Notes: generated by a model not told the origin, from the letters alone. A stretch of 64,000 nt of DNA from an uncultured Candidatus Entotheonella sp. (GCA_958295825.1 OY282375.1:2527489-2591488); one strand, 5' to 3'. Positions 51,484-63,410 are shown, counted from the first letter of the stretch. Translations and numbers: made by a program.

Positions 51484-53094
51484 CTAGTGGATGCGGCTTT
51501 CGAGCCCCTGCCACTCTTTTTCCCGCAGCGCGAACTTTTTCACCTTGCCGGTCGAGGTTTTCGGCAGGTCGCCGAATTCTACCGCCTTCGGGCACTTGAA
51601 GTGCGCTATATGGTCGCGGCAGAACTGGATGATGTCGGCCTCCGTCGGCTGCGTGCCCGGCTTGGGCACCACGAACGCCTTGGGCACCTCGCCCCATTTT
51701 TCGTCCGGGATGGCGATAACCGACACTTCCTGCACGTCCGGATGCCGGTAGATGGTGTTCTCCACCTCGATGGTCGAGATGTTCTCGCCGCCGCTGATGA
51801 TGATGTCCTTCTTGCGGTCGCGCAGTTCCACGTAACCGTCCGGGTGCATGACGGCCAGGTCGCCGCTGTGGAACCAGCCGCCGCGGAAGGCTTCGGCGGT
51901 CACCTCGGGTTGCTGGTAGTAGCCGAGCATGACGTTGTTGCCGCGCATCACCACCTCGCCGAGGGTCTCGGCATCGGCGGGCACGTCGCGCATGCTGTCG
52001 TCCACCACGCGCATCTCGCCGGCGGCGATGTAGGGCACGCCCTGCCGCGCCTTCTTGCGCGCCCGCTCGTCAACCGGCAGATCGTCCCATTCCTCGTGCC
52101 AGGCGCAGATGCTGTGCGGGCCGTAGGTCTCGGTGAGGCCGTAGACGTGGAAAATCTCGGAGCCGAGCGCTTCCATGTTGGCGATGACCGTCGGCGACGG
52201 CGGTGCCGCGGCGGTGACGACGTGCAGCTTACGGGGGAAGACGGCGGTTTTGGCACGCGGATGGTTGACCAGCGAGATCAGCACCACGGGCGCCCCGCAT
52301 AGATGGGACACCTTCTCCGCTTCGATGAGGTCGAACACCCGGGCCGGTTCCAGCCGCCGCAGGCAGACGTGCGTCGCGCCCACCGCGGTCACGCCCCACG
52401 GAAAACACCAGCCGTTACAGTGGAACATGGGCAGCGTCCACAGGCAAGTCGAGCGGTAATTCATGCCGACCTCCAGCGCCGCGGTCATGGCGTTCAGGTA
52501 GCCGCTGCGATGCGTGTACAGCACCCCCTTGGGGTTGCCGGTGGTGCCGCTGGTGTAATTGATGCTGATCGGCTCGTTCTCATCCTGCACCGGGCTTTGC
52601 AGCAGCGCGTCCGTGCCGGTCGCCAGAAACGCCTCATAATCCGTCCCCTCATCCAGGGGTTCGCCGATATCGCCGTCCAGAATGTTGACCACCGTTTCAA
52701 CGCTGGTCAACTGGTCCCGCACCGGGCGGATCAACTCCGCCAATTCCGCGTCGACGCACAGCACCTTGCAACCGGAATGGTTGATAATGTAGACGATTTC
52801 CGGCGACGACAACCGGGTATTGATGCCCACCAGAATCGCCCCGGCCAGGGGCACGCCGAAGTGCGCCTCCAACATCGGCGGGATGTTGGGGCACAAGAAG
52901 GCGACGCGGTCGCCCTTGCCCACGCCGATGCCGTGCAAAGCGGTCGCCAGCCGGTTCACCCGATGCTGCAGTTGCCGGTAGGTGCAGCGTGTATCGTTGT
53001 GGACAACGGCCGTTTTGTCAGGATAGACGTTCGCAGTGCGGGCGAGGAAACTCAGAGGGGTGAGCGGGGTGTAATTGACCGCTGTCTGCACCAT
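51484..53094 (-). CDS. AMP-dependent acyl-CoA synthetase (long/medium-chain fatty-acid type)
   Basis: 536 residues from the ATG at 53094 (GGGAG site). Adenylate-forming family: P-loop INYTSGTTGNPKGVLYTH, the A5 motif VYGLTETYGP, the A7 motif YVELRDRKKDIIISGGENIS, and the C-terminal lysine in LPKTSTGKVKKFALRE. The FHCNGWCFPWG segment is typical of short/medium-chain or aromatic acid ligases. It activates a carboxylic acid to acyl-CoA using ATP. Divergent from a small gene and a second acyl-CoA synthetase gene. Confidence 0.92.
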   Translation of the reverse strand: MVQTAVNYTPLTPLSFLARTANVYPDKTAVVHNDTRCTYRQLQHRVNRLATALHGIGVGKGDRVAFLCPNIPPMLEAHFGVPLAGAILVGINTRLSSPEIVYIINHSGCKVLCVDAELAELIRPVRDQLTSVETVVNILDGDIGEPLDEGTDYEAFLATGTDALLQSPVQDENEPISINYTSGTTGNPKGVLYTHRSGYLNAMTAALEVGMNYRSTCLWTLPMFHCNGWCFPWGVTAVGATHVCLRRLEPARVFDLIEAEKVSHLCGAPVVLISLVNHPRAKTAVFPRKLHVVTAAAPPSPTVIANMEALGSEIFHVYGLTETYGPHSICAWHEEWDDLPVDERARKKARQGVPYIAAGEMRVVDDSMRDVPADAETLGEVVMRGNNVMLGYYQQPEVTAEAFRGGWFHSGDLAVMHPDGYVELRDRKKDIIISGGENISTIEVENTIYRHPDVQEVSVIAIPDEKWGEVPKAFVVPKPGTQPTEADIIQFCRDHIAHFKCPKAVEFGDLPKTSTGKVKKFALREKEWQGLESRIH

Positions 53095-53338
53095 AGCAAA
53101 TCTCCCGTACACGGTGGACGCTCTCGGCCAGGCTGTTTAGCCGGGCGACTATCCTAGAGTATCGCCCCGCCGCTTTCAAAGGAAAAGCGGCGACGGCCTT
53201 GGCGGCGAACGGATATGCTATGATGCGTCGCTCTGCAACATATAACAGGAATCCCCCGACAGCCCTCGCCTGCCCCGCCGCAGTCGCTCGCAGCACCGGC
53301 CTTCGCAGACCGGTTGAGGATTGAAACGAGGAGACACC

Positions 53339-53602
53339 ATGCCCGAATTGCAACAACTCTTCGCCGACGTCGAAGAGGTTCTCGAACGCATGATCAGCCA
53401 GCAACGCGACAAGGTGCGGGACGTGGCGCTGGACATCCTGCCACACCTCAGCCCGGACGATCTGCAGGACCCGCAGGACCACCCCGAGGTGTCGGACGAT
53501 GCCACGTTCAACTTTGAAGACGGCCTGCTGGCCGGCCTCCTGAGCGCCCGCATGGCCCTGCGCAGCACGGTGTTCGACGGCCTCACGCCCCCAACCTCAT
53601 AA
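53339..53602 (+). CDS. Small acidic hypothetical protein
   Basis: 87 residues (MPELQQLFADVEEVLERMIS), predicted mostly helical and acidic. A GAGGAG ribosome site precedes the ATG. It lies 10 bp before the acetyl-CoA-synthetase-like gene and may be its partner. No family is recognised. Confidence 0.62.
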   Translation: MPELQQLFADVEEVLERMISQQRDKVRDVALDILPHLSPDDLQDPQDHPEVSDDATFNFEDGLLAGLLSARMALRSTVFDGLTPPTS

Positions 53603-53612
53603 GGAAGCGGCA

Positions 53613-55517
<1,905 letters not shown>

Positions 55518-55591
55518 CGTGAGACAGATATTCGCAGCGTGCGGGCCAATTGCATGAACAAAAAGGAAACAACTAATGACCGGCACAACCT

Positions 55592-55968
55592 GAGTTGGAC
55601 ATCAACGATATTCAGGTCAGCGGCCGAGCCCACCTATCCGGAGGCACCCAATGGCGCAACCCTGGTGACGATCCGCTTTCGCGTCAGGGACAACGCGTCG
55701 GGTTATCGCATTGCCGCCCTGCAGCTGCGCGCCCCTCAAGAGATCAAGCATCATTACTGGGCCTATAACAAGGGCACGTGGTCATGATTTTCCGATGAGG
55801 ACCCCACTCAGTGGACCACCTCACCCGAACCGTGCTTCTGCCGCCGGGTCCCGCGCCCGGGATTTGGGAACTGGCCGAGATGACTATTTACGACAGGCAA
55901 ACAACTTCCGGCGTTACAATTTCACCGAGATCGTCCCCTTCGATGTCGATGTATCAGGCGAGGGTTGA
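55592..55968 (+). pseudogene. Fragment of a secreted/Ig-like domain protein, frameshifted
   Basis: Pieces EPTYPEAPNGATLVTIRFRV, DNASGYRIAALQLRAPQEIK, TVLLPPGPAPGIWELAEMTI and NFRRYNFTEIVPFDVDV form one beta-rich domain but lie in three frames. There is no start or signal peptide. The rest of the gene is absent. The end overlaps the amidohydrolase gene on the other strand by 15 bp. Confidence 0.6.
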
Positions 55969-57117
55969 GGGGTTCACATCAGGCCGCCAGCGGCGTCCGC
56001 CCTTGACCGTCAGCATCGCATACAGCCGTTGACCGGCGGGCACCTCGTTGCCCGCCGCGTCCACGAAGCTGAACTCGCCTTCCTGAAGCTCCAGGACCGT
56101 GGCGTCGCCGGGACTGCCGACCCGCAAGCTGCCCAGTTCCGGCTTGCCGATAGCCGCGGCGGCCTTGCTGGTGACGCTGGCGATCACCGCATCCAACGGC
56201 ATCTCCAGCGCCAGAAACGTGGACATGACGCCCAGCAGGTCGTAAACCACCCGGTCGGGCGGCGGGGTGTGGATGTCGGTGCTCAGCGTGTCCGGCCAGA
56301 ATTCCTGTGACACCGCGGCGCGCGCCACGTTGAGATCGAAATGCACCCCGGCGTGCCCCACGTCCAGCACGATGCCCCGCTCCCGAGCCTCCCGCACCCC
56401 GTCACGAATCCGCCCGTTGCCATCCAGAACGTTATGCGCGTGACCGTTCAGGATGTGCGTGGCGACGTCCCCGGCGCGCATGAAATCGAAGAGGCGCACC
56501 AAGGGCACGGGCGTGCCGCTGACGTGCACCATCAGCTGCGATTGCGTCGCGTCCGCCACCTCACGCGCCATTTGCAGGGCTGGCAGGGCGTTGGCCTCGC
56601 CGGTAGCGCGGTGATCGATGCGCACCTTGACGCCCAGCGTCTGATGCGGGTTGTCGCCGATGCAGCGAATGGCCCGGTCGGTCTGCGCGAAGGCCAGGTT
56701 CTGCAACTCGCCGACGCGCGCCGTGAGCGACGTCAGACCGGTGGCGCACAGGTGCACGAAGGCGTACAGCCGCGTTTGCGAATCGCGCATGACGTAATCA
56801 CGCAAGGCCGCGTAGTTGCCCCACCCCGTGCTGCCGGCGTCCACCGCGGTGGTTACTCCCGACGGCAGGCACGCCACGTCCGGGTCCACCGCGCCGGGCC
56901 AGCCGCGATAGTAGAAATGCCCGTGGATATCGATAAGGCCCGGCGTGATCAGATGCCCCGTCACGTCAATCACTTCTGCTGCTGCCTCGATTGGGATGTC
57001 GCTCTCAAGAGCGGCTACCCGGCCGTCACGGAAGGCGACGTCGCCATGCCGCCGCATGTCTTGGGATGGATCAATGATGTCACCCCCTTTGAGGAGCAAA
57101 TCATATGGTGCGACCAT
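55954..57117 (-). CDS. Amidohydrolase/dihydroorotase-like metallohydrolase
   Basis: 387 residues. N-terminal composite domain (LLLKGGDIIDPSQDM), HxH metal site in TPGLIDIHGHFYYRG, a probable carboxylated lysine in LGVKVRIDHRATG, later histidines in LMVHVSG and THILNGHAHN, and the catalytic aspartate in TLSTDIHTPPPDR. It is close to the family of putative deacetylases/dihydroorotase-like enzymes, which remove acyl groups or open cyclic amides. The start has an AAAGGAAAG site. No clear pathway partner is next to it. Confidence 0.88.
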   Translation of the reverse strand: MVAPYDLLLKGGDIIDPSQDMRRHGDVAFRDGRVAALESDIPIEAAAEVIDVTGHLITPGLIDIHGHFYYRGWPGAVDPDVACLPSGVTTAVDAGSTGWGNYAALRDYVMRDSQTRLYAFVHLCATGLTSLTARVGELQNLAFAQTDRAIRCIGDNPHQTLGVKVRIDHRATGEANALPALQMAREVADATQSQLMVHVSGTPVPLVRLFDFMRAGDVATHILNGHAHNVLDGNGRIRDGVREARERGIVLDVGHAGVHFDLNVARAAVSQEFWPDTLSTDIHTPPPDRVVYDLLGVMSTFLALEMPLDAVIASVTSKAAAAIGKPELGSLRVGSPGDATVLELQEGEFSFVDAAGNEVPAGQRLYAMLTVKGGRRWRPDVNPSTLA

Positions 57118-57552
57118 GCGCTTTCCTTTGCTGCTTAGCAGGACCCCGTGCTCTGCATACTGAGCGGAAACAAGCTCGGAACGATATCATAAAAAAACAC
57201 CGCCACGCCAAGTGAAGATACGCTTCCCCGCGGGAGTTATTCTCTTTGTACGCCCGGCGGCCCCGGCAGCACGCGCGCCGTCTCGTGCAGCATGCGTCCG
57301 ACGGCCCGTAAGCCGTACTGCTGCGCGAACTCCACGTTCACCACACGCCTGCCATACTATTGAGGTCTCTCATCATACGCCTCCGGATAGCCTTTCAAGC
57401 ATTTCTTTCTTGATAGCGACGTGGCTCAGTCGCCTTCGTCGAAGCGGTGGCGTCCCTTCCAGATTTGGCCTTCACCGGAGATGTACTGGCCGGTCCGGAT
57501 GGTAGCGATGTCGTAATCGGAAGGCGGCGCACGGCGATGCATACCCTAGAAG
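57118..57552 (-). pseudogene. Gene-poor stretch with a C-terminal protein remnant
   Basis: Within this gap, about 57350-57250 on the minus strand reads NVEFAQQYGLRAVGRMLHET then RVLPGPPGVQRE and a stop; it looks like the true end of a lost protein, but the family is not recognised. The rest shows nothing supported. Confidence 0.35.
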
Positions 57553-57770
57553 TCATCTCATAAATGCTTCTTGGCGAGCATGCTGAAGGCAGCAAGTTCG
57601 AGAAAGGCCAGGAAATTGGCCGCATCGCGTTCCTATCGAGTGACCAGCCTGCGTTAGGTTTGCAGCCGCAAAAAGGCGCTCGATCTTCCAGCGCCGCTTG
57701 TAACGACGCCATGTACGACCGTAGTTGTAGTTTGATGCTATTATAGCCTCTTCCCTGATTTCAAAGCGGA
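57553..57770 (-). pseudogene. IS5-family transposase C-terminal remnant
   Basis: One frame reads ASNYNYGRTWRRYKRRWKIE then RLFA. The usual continuation (RRLVTR, ERDAANFLAFLELAAFSMLA) is in another frame and interrupted by stops. It is a decayed terminal third of an IS5-type transposase. Confidence 0.62.
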
Positions 57771-57779
57771 GGCGCCATG

Positions 57780-58830
57780 ATGTCAAGCCGACGTGTCGCC
57801 CCATTCGTAGCCGAAGTTGACCCCCTTTCAGGAACCGATCAGGCTCGCCGCCGTCAGCACTTGGCAAGCCTGCCTGCGTGGTGGCCACCTGGGCACCCCC
57901 GAAGCCGTGCTGCTGGCGGATGAGACGGGATGTTTGAAAAAAGGTGAGCAGTCCGCTGGGGTGGCAAGGCAGTTCAGCAGTCCGGCAGGGAAAGTCGAAA
58001 ACTGCCAAATCGGGGTGTTCTTTGGCCTGTGCCGGCGGTTCGGGCCAGACCTTGCTGGGACGCGCCATTGCTGTTGGGTGTGCCGGCGTCGTGGGTGGCA
58101 GGCGACCGCGTTTACGGCGATGCGCGTCGCTTGCGGCGGTGGTTGGAAGGTTGTCAAAAGGCGTATGCGTTGGCGGTGTCTGGCAAGGAACGGGAACGTG
58201 TGGGATTACAGAGAGGTGACCAGCGCTGGGTGAAGTCGGTTCTTGCGGGGCTTGACGAGGGGGGCATGGCAGCGGCTGAACGCGACTTCAGGCAGCAAGG
58301 GGCCGAGGCTTTACGTTGGTAGTGTGTGTGCGGCTGATGGCGCCGGCCTTGGCGGGTTGGCGCCGTTGTTTGCTGGTGCGGCGCAGCTTGACAGCGGGGT
58401 AGACATGAACGGCCTGTGCGGTGTTTGCGCCGTCGCAGACGGATTTGGCGACGCTGGAGCATTGAGCAGTGTATTGAGGCGGCCAAGGGAGAAGTGGGGC
58501 TTGATGAGTATGAGGTTCGCAGTTGGTCGGGCCGGTACCGTCACGTCGCCTTGTCGATGTGGGCATTGGCGTTGCTCGGCGTGGTGCGAGCGGCGCGCAT
58601 GGAGGGAGTGGGGAAAAACGGTTGGTGTGAGCAGTCTGACGGTTTTTCAAGTCGTCACGGGGCCTTGTGTCGTCGCCGCGTCGGGCGCGGGTCCTTCCCC
58701 TGGTTGGGTCCGGGGCCAAGTTCTGAGTGTGCCGGAGATACGTCGTTTGCTCTGGCGTCTGGTGGTGATTTGGTGTGGCACGGTGTCGAGCATGTGGCTT
58801 GATGCAGGTGGCGGCGACGCCATCAGTGGA
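57780..58830 (+). pseudogene. IS701-family transposase, many frameshifts
   Basis: Conserved blocks are scattered over three frames: [71 protein letters not shown], then [20 protein letters not shown] and [20 protein letters not shown]. These match the IS701 DDE transposase order. The N-terminal part is missing and at least four shifts are present. Confidence 0.72.
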
Positions 58831-59043
58831 TAGCCCGGTGTTGTCATTATCGACGGCGTCAGACCCGCAATATGGAATTACCTATGAGATAGCTTCTATA
58901 CTGGCACCACTCCATCTAGAGTCAACGTATCCATAAATTGGATGCCGCAAGGGCAGATTCGGTGTCGCCAAGCCATTGGCGAGGGCGGCTTTTACGATGC
59001 GTCAAGGCCCGCACGCGGGTCTCGCACATAGGGAGGACAAGGG

Positions 59044-59652
59044 ATGTCGGGTTTCAGGCAGCAGCTATTCCACCAATTCGTTGCCAATGGGGTGACGAGT
59101 TGTATCGAGTCGTTCCAATCACAATATCAAGCCAAGCGGGAGAACCGCTTTCACCTCGACGGCATCACGTATGAGGTCAGCACGCCGGCCATCAACGGGG
59201 ACGCCGTTGAGTTGGAAATCAGCTCCAAAATCCCTCAGGACGATCTGGACCAAGACGAGTTCGCCAACTACTTCGCGGCTATTGAGGAATTCCTCGCCAG
59301 CGACGTCAAGCGTCCGGAAGAAATGGACATGGAAAATATTGTGCAACAGGAGGCGAACGGCGAGTCGACGAAGGAGCGGGATTACGTGCGGCTGCGCTAT
59401 CGCTACGGCTTCGAGGAGATGTACGACAACGACACGATCGCCAAGCGCATCGCTGCTCTGCAGAAGGACCCGGAAGCTTACGCGCTGCCGGAGATTGCCA
59501 ACGTCAATACGCTGGCCGGTCGCGTGGTGCTGTCGTGCGTGGAGGACTTCATGCGGCAGGAAGCGACAGAGCGCATGCAGCGCCTCATTGAGGCCAATCA
59601 GGAAGTGCGCCAGACCTTCAGCAAAACCGATGCGGCCAAGGCCGAGGAATAA
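59044..59652 (+). CDS. Hypothetical protein, 202 residues
   Basis: Starts MSGFRQQLFHQFVANGVTSC after a GGGAGGAC ribosome site. The middle is acidic (SKIPQDDLDQDEFANYFAAI; DVKRPEEMDMENIVQQEANG) and the C-terminal half is helical (RVVLSCVEDFMRQEATERMQ). No signal peptide or membrane helix. No family is recognised. It converges with the CvpA gene. Confidence 0.7.
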   Translation: MSGFRQQLFHQFVANGVTSCIESFQSQYQAKRENRFHLDGITYEVSTPAINGDAVELEISSKIPQDDLDQDEFANYFAAIEEFLASDVKRPEEMDMENIVQQEANGESTKERDYVRLRYRYGFEEMYDNDTIAKRIAALQKDPEAYALPEIANVNTLAGRVVLSCVEDFMRQEATERMQRLIEANQEVRQTFSKTDAAKAEE

Positions 59653-59671
59653 GCCGGGAAGCGCGGCTCTG

Positions 59672-60307
59672 TTACGGTTCGGGCGCCGGGGCGCCATTGT
59701 CGGGAGCGGGGTCATCCGGGGCGAACGAGTCCGGCACGTACGGCTCGACGACCTCCGGCAGTGGCAGCTCCGGGAGGGCGGGCAGTTGTTCCGGCATAAT
59801 GGGCGGCTCCTCAAGGACGCCAACCCCTTGCTCCAGGATCGTCCTTTCCAGCAGGCCGGCGGTGTAGCCGAACGTCGGGCCCAGAATGGACGTATGGGTC
59901 AGCAGGACCGTCAGTTCGGGCAAAAATTTGTTGCCCACCAAGAACAGCAGGGAAACGAAGACGACGACCTTCAGCAGGCCGAAGCAGAAACCCAGCAGCC
60001 GGTCGAGAATGGAAAGCCCCATTGCATGGGTCAACACCGCCCCCAATTTGACGAAGGCGACGAAAAGCACCACCGCGACGATGAAGACCAACGCCATGCC
60101 GACAACCTGCCGCACCCGGTCTTCACTGACGACCCCCTCCAGGGCATCGAACACGTAGGGATAGGCGTACACCGCCAGCGTCACCACCACGACAAAGCCC
60201 AGCAACGACAGCATTTCCCGCAAGAACCCCCGAAACAGGCTCCAGATACCGCTCAGAATCAAGACCACAATCATCGCCAAGTCGAACCAATGGATACCAC
60301 TCTCCAT
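59672..60307 (-). CDS. CvpA family membrane protein
   Basis: 211 residues. Four transmembrane helices with the CvpA pattern: FDLAMIVVLILSGIWSLFRG, FLREMLSLLGFVVVVTLAVY, VGMALVFIVAVVLFVAFVKL, LLGFCFGLLKVVVFVSLLFL. An acidic proline-rich tail (LPALPELPLPEVVEPYVPDS) follows. CvpA is needed for colicin V production in E. coli and for envelope homeostasis; its mechanism is unknown. The usual neighbour purF is not present. Confidence 0.88.
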   Translation of the reverse strand: MESGIHWFDLAMIVVLILSGIWSLFRGFLREMLSLLGFVVVVTLAVYAYPYVFDALEGVVSEDRVRQVVGMALVFIVAVVLFVAFVKLGAVLTHAMGLSILDRLLGFCFGLLKVVVFVSLLFLVGNKFLPELTVLLTHTSILGPTFGYTAGLLERTILEQGVGVLEEPPIMPEQLPALPELPLPEVVEPYVPDSFAPDDPAPDNGAPAPEP

Positions 60308-60534
60308 CCGGTAGCTCCGTATTATCCGAGGGTTGAGTTATACGGCCAATGGCTTGCGCCGCGGCCAGCAGGCTCGTTTGGGAGGGGCGGCAGTCTACCG
60401 CTTGTCCGCGCATTTCACAAGCGGGGGCTGACTATGAGGATGTCGCGCTGTCGTTGGGACTGAAAACGGACGGGCGTGACGCTAACCGTATAAAACAAGT
60501 CAAGTACAATCCGCCTCAACTTAGGAGGGATACA

Positions 60535-61824
60535 ATGCGTCACCAGCAGTTGTCTCTCTTCTCGAAGGCTGTCGCGCCTCAACACAAAGAAAGCACCTCC
60601 GGCAGTTTCGTGAACAACATGGGACTTCCCGTTCATCGGTGGTTCCGCTACAGCGCGGGCTTCAGCGCCGCTTGGGCGGAGGATTTGATCTCGCGTGAGG
60701 CGCGGAATCGTGATGTGCGAGTCTTCGATCCGTTCGCCGGAAGTGGAACCACGCTCATCGCCGCTGAACAATGCGGTGTCGAATCTTTGGGAATAGATCC
60801 GCATCCGTTCGTGGCGCGAGTCACCCGGGCCAAGTTGGCCTACCGCTCGTCGCCAAACGAGTATCTCCAGCGGGTGAAGAAGGTCTTAGTCAGCGCCAGA
60901 CACCATCTCCCGTCTCTGGAATCGTATGCGCTACTCATCCGAAAGTGTTATACGGACGAGGCCCTGGAACAACTTGATTGCCTCAGACATGCAATCGAGA
61001 GCACGGATGATGACTCGGAATCCGCCCGACTCGCATGGCTTACCCTTGTCTCTGTCTTACGCCCGACTTCCCACGTCGGCACGGCCAACTGGCAATACTT
61101 GATGCCCGATCGTCGAAAGGCGCGAGTCCAGGAGCCCTTCGATGCGTTTGAGAAGATGATGTATACAATCTACGAGGACATGAATTCTGCCAATGACCTC
61201 TCTGGGCCGCGAGCAACATTTAACCTTGATGATGCTCGTTTGTGCGAGACCGTTCCCACCGACAGCTTCAATCTCGTTATAACCTCTCCCCCATACCCCA
61301 ACAACTACGACTATGCAGATGCCACTCGTCTGGAATTGATGTTTTTCGGTGAAATCAAGGGATGGGGAGATTTACAAGCCTATATTCGCCGACACCTTCT
61401 CCGTTCCTGCACGCAACACGTTCCCGACAGAGCCGTTGACCTTGCAAGCGTGCTTACCAAGCCGGAACTTGGTCCTATCCGCAACGAGCTTCAAACCGTC
61501 TGCAGAGAACTTGGCAAGGTTCGGCTGACCCGTGGTGGCAAGAAGACCTACCATAATATGATCGGATGTTACTTCCTCGACCTTGCGCAGGTCTGGATAG
61601 CCTTGCGGCGCGTATGCAGTTCGCCGTCAAAGGTCTGTTTTGTGCTTGGAGATTCGGCACCTTATGGCGTGTACGTCCCCGCAATCGAATGGCTCGGCAA
61701 ACTGGCCACGACGGCAGGCTTCAAGTCGTTCATCTTTCAGAAAACTCGTGACCGCAATATCAAGTGGAAGAACCGTAAACATCGTGTTCCCCTTTCCGAA
61801 GGACGTTTGTGGGTAGAGGGGTAA
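60535..61824 (+). CDS. DNA methyltransferase of a type II R-M pair (SPPY type)
   Basis: 429 residues from the ATG at 60535, which has TTAGGAGG. SAM-binding motif I VFDPFAGSGTTLIAAE is at about 63-78, and the catalytic motif ITSPPYPNNYDYADATRLEL begins near 249. So motif I precedes motif IV, as in alpha/gamma-type N6-adenine or N4-cytosine enzymes; SPPY favours N4-cytosine, not proven. The gene is visibly less GC-rich, with AT-rich codons, than neighbours, a sign of recent transfer. It ends 6 bp before its partner gene. Confidence 0.87.
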   Translation: MRHQQLSLFSKAVAPQHKESTSGSFVNNMGLPVHRWFRYSAGFSAAWAEDLISREARNRDVRVFDPFAGSGTTLIAAEQCGVESLGIDPHPFVARVTRAKLAYRSSPNEYLQRVKKVLVSARHHLPSLESYALLIRKCYTDEALEQLDCLRHAIESTDDDSESARLAWLTLVSVLRPTSHVGTANWQYLMPDRRKARVQEPFDAFEKMMYTIYEDMNSANDLSGPRATFNLDDARLCETVPTDSFNLVITSPPYPNNYDYADATRLELMFFGEIKGWGDLQAYIRRHLLRSCTQHVPDRAVDLASVLTKPELGPIRNELQTVCRELGKVRLTRGGKKTYHNMIGCYFLDLAQVWIALRRVCSSPSKVCFVLGDSAPYGVYVPAIEWLGKLATTAGFKSFIFQKTRDRNIKWKNRKHRVPLSEGRLWVEG

Positions 61825-61830
61825 ATACGC

Positions 61831-62697
61831 ATGGCGCAGTCACCGGCGCATCGGCTCGGACAGATCATCGGAGACGAAATAGAGGCTGCAATTCGTAACC
61901 CCTTGATGGCGATTGCCGAAGAATTCGGTTTGTACCTGGACTACAAACACGCTCGACCCGCACGCGGAGGGAAGAGGAAAGTCACTTGGAGAGACCGGCA
62001 CGGCAACACGCACGACCTCGATTATGTACTCGAGGAGGGCAGATCCGAGGAAACGCTTGGTTATCCGCGAGCCTTTATTGAGACCGCTTGGCGCAGGTAC
62101 ACGAAGCACTCCAGGAACAAAGCCCAAGAGATCCAGGGAGCTATCACGCCGCTGGCGGAAACCTACCAGAACTATCAGCCGTTTTTGGGTGTGGTCCTTG
62201 CAGGTGTTTTCACCGAAGGTTCTCTGGTCCAGTTTCGTTCTCACAAATTCAATCTCGCATACTGTCCCTATGATACGATCATACAAGCGTTTGCGAGCGA
62301 AGGGGTCGACATATCGTCGGACGAAGGCACAAGCGAGGAAGGGCTGCAACGTAAAGTAGACGCCTGCGATCTCCTGACACCAATTCAACGGGAGTGGATT
62401 GCGGAGGCAATCTGGAAACTCCACGCCGACCGGTTCAATTCCTTCTTCGAGGCCTTGCGTCTTTGTCTCAATCGTCGTGTCGAGCACATCTTCGTGCTGA
62501 CTCTCCTCGGGACTTCTCACAGATTTAACTCCATCAAGGATGCCGTCCGTTTCGTCTCTGAATACGACCAGTCAGCACCTGCCTCGGGTTTTGTGCGTTA
62601 CGAATTGAACGTTCGGTATTCGAACGAGGACGAAGTCCGGGGCGTCTTCCGAGAGAAGGGGAGGGCTATTGAGTTTCTCAGATCGTTTGAGAACTGA
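61831..62697 (+). CDS. Probable restriction endonuclease partner
   Basis: 288 residues. The region NTHDLDYVLEEGRSEETLGY followed by PRAFIETAWRRYTKHSRNKA fits a PD-(D/E)xK-like core (acidic D62/D64, then ExxW with basic residues). Later helices (YQNYQPFLGVVLAGVFTEGS) follow. It starts 6 bp after the methyltransferase stop and shares its lower GC, so the two form an R-M operon. No specific type II family could be named. It could instead be a related DNA-binding partner. Confidence 0.7.
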   Translation: MAQSPAHRLGQIIGDEIEAAIRNPLMAIAEEFGLYLDYKHARPARGGKRKVTWRDRHGNTHDLDYVLEEGRSEETLGYPRAFIETAWRRYTKHSRNKAQEIQGAITPLAETYQNYQPFLGVVLAGVFTEGSLVQFRSHKFNLAYCPYDTIIQAFASEGVDISSDEGTSEEGLQRKVDACDLLTPIQREWIAEAIWKLHADRFNSFFEALRLCLNRRVEHIFVLTLLGTSHRFNSIKDAVRFVSEYDQSAPASGFVRYELNVRYSNEDEVRGVFREKGRAIEFLRSFEN

Positions 62698-62849
62698 TGA
62701 AGGAACGACTCACAGAACCAAGCGGAAGAGTGGAATTTCACAAGCAGGAGGTGTTGGAGACGGTATCATGCCGTCTCTATATCACAGCGAACAGCAACGC
62801 CGCCGTAGGCAGGTTCTGCCCTGCGGCGTCACGGTAGAGGAGAAAACAG

Positions 62850-63386
62850 ATGAGCCGCTTCTTTGGAGCCGTTACCCAGAACGGCTACGTTGTGCGAGAC
62901 ATCCAGGCCGCCATGCGGCACTGGATCGAGGTGTTGGACGTTGGGCCGTGGTATTACATCGAGCGGGCGCCCATCGAGGATTTCGCCTATAAGGGGGTGC
63001 CTTCGTCTGCCGAGGTTTCCATTGCCCTGGCGAATTCGGGCGCGCTGCAGATCGAGCTCATCCAGCAGCGCAACGACGCACCATCGATGTACCGCGATTT
63101 CTTGGTAGCAGGGCACGAGGGCCTGCAGCACGTTGCGTATTGGACGATCACGTTCGAGGCCGACCTCGCGCGCGCCCTCGACGCCGGCTACGCCATCGGC
63201 CAGTCCGGGCGCGTCGGAGACCCGGGACGCTTCGTCTACTTCCAGACCGAAGGACACCCCGGCACGGTGGTCGAGCTGTCGGACATCAGCGGCCCCAAGG
63301 GGCGGATGTTTCAGCGCATTGCCGAAGCCGCGCGCGACTGGAACGGCGCCGATCCCATTCGCACGGTCTGGCCGATGGACGGATAA
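62850..63386 (+). CDS. VOC (glyoxalase/bleomycin resistance) family protein
   Basis: 178 residues of the vicinal oxygen chelate fold. Paired beta-alpha modules: VTQNGYVVRDIQAAMRHWIE and GLQHVAYWTITFEADLARAL, with metal-ligand candidates H114-like in LQHVAY and E in GTVVELSDI. Members include methylmalonyl-CoA epimerase and dioxygenases. A GAGGAG site precedes the ATG. It is 24 bp before the lactonase gene, so the two likely work in the same catabolic pathway. Confidence 0.85.
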   Translation: MSRFFGAVTQNGYVVRDIQAAMRHWIEVLDVGPWYYIERAPIEDFAYKGVPSSAEVSIALANSGALQIELIQQRNDAPSMYRDFLVAGHEGLQHVAYWTITFEADLARALDAGYAIGQSGRVGDPGRFVYFQTEGHPGTVVELSDISGPKGRMFQRIAEAARDWNGADPIRTVWPMDG

Positions 63387-63410
63387 AACGAGGCGAGAGG
63401 AGGATGGGTC

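Noticed and set aside
53310-53335. ggttgaggattgaaac, resembling the end of a CRISPR repeat
   Set aside because: Only one occurrence and no spacers or cas genes.
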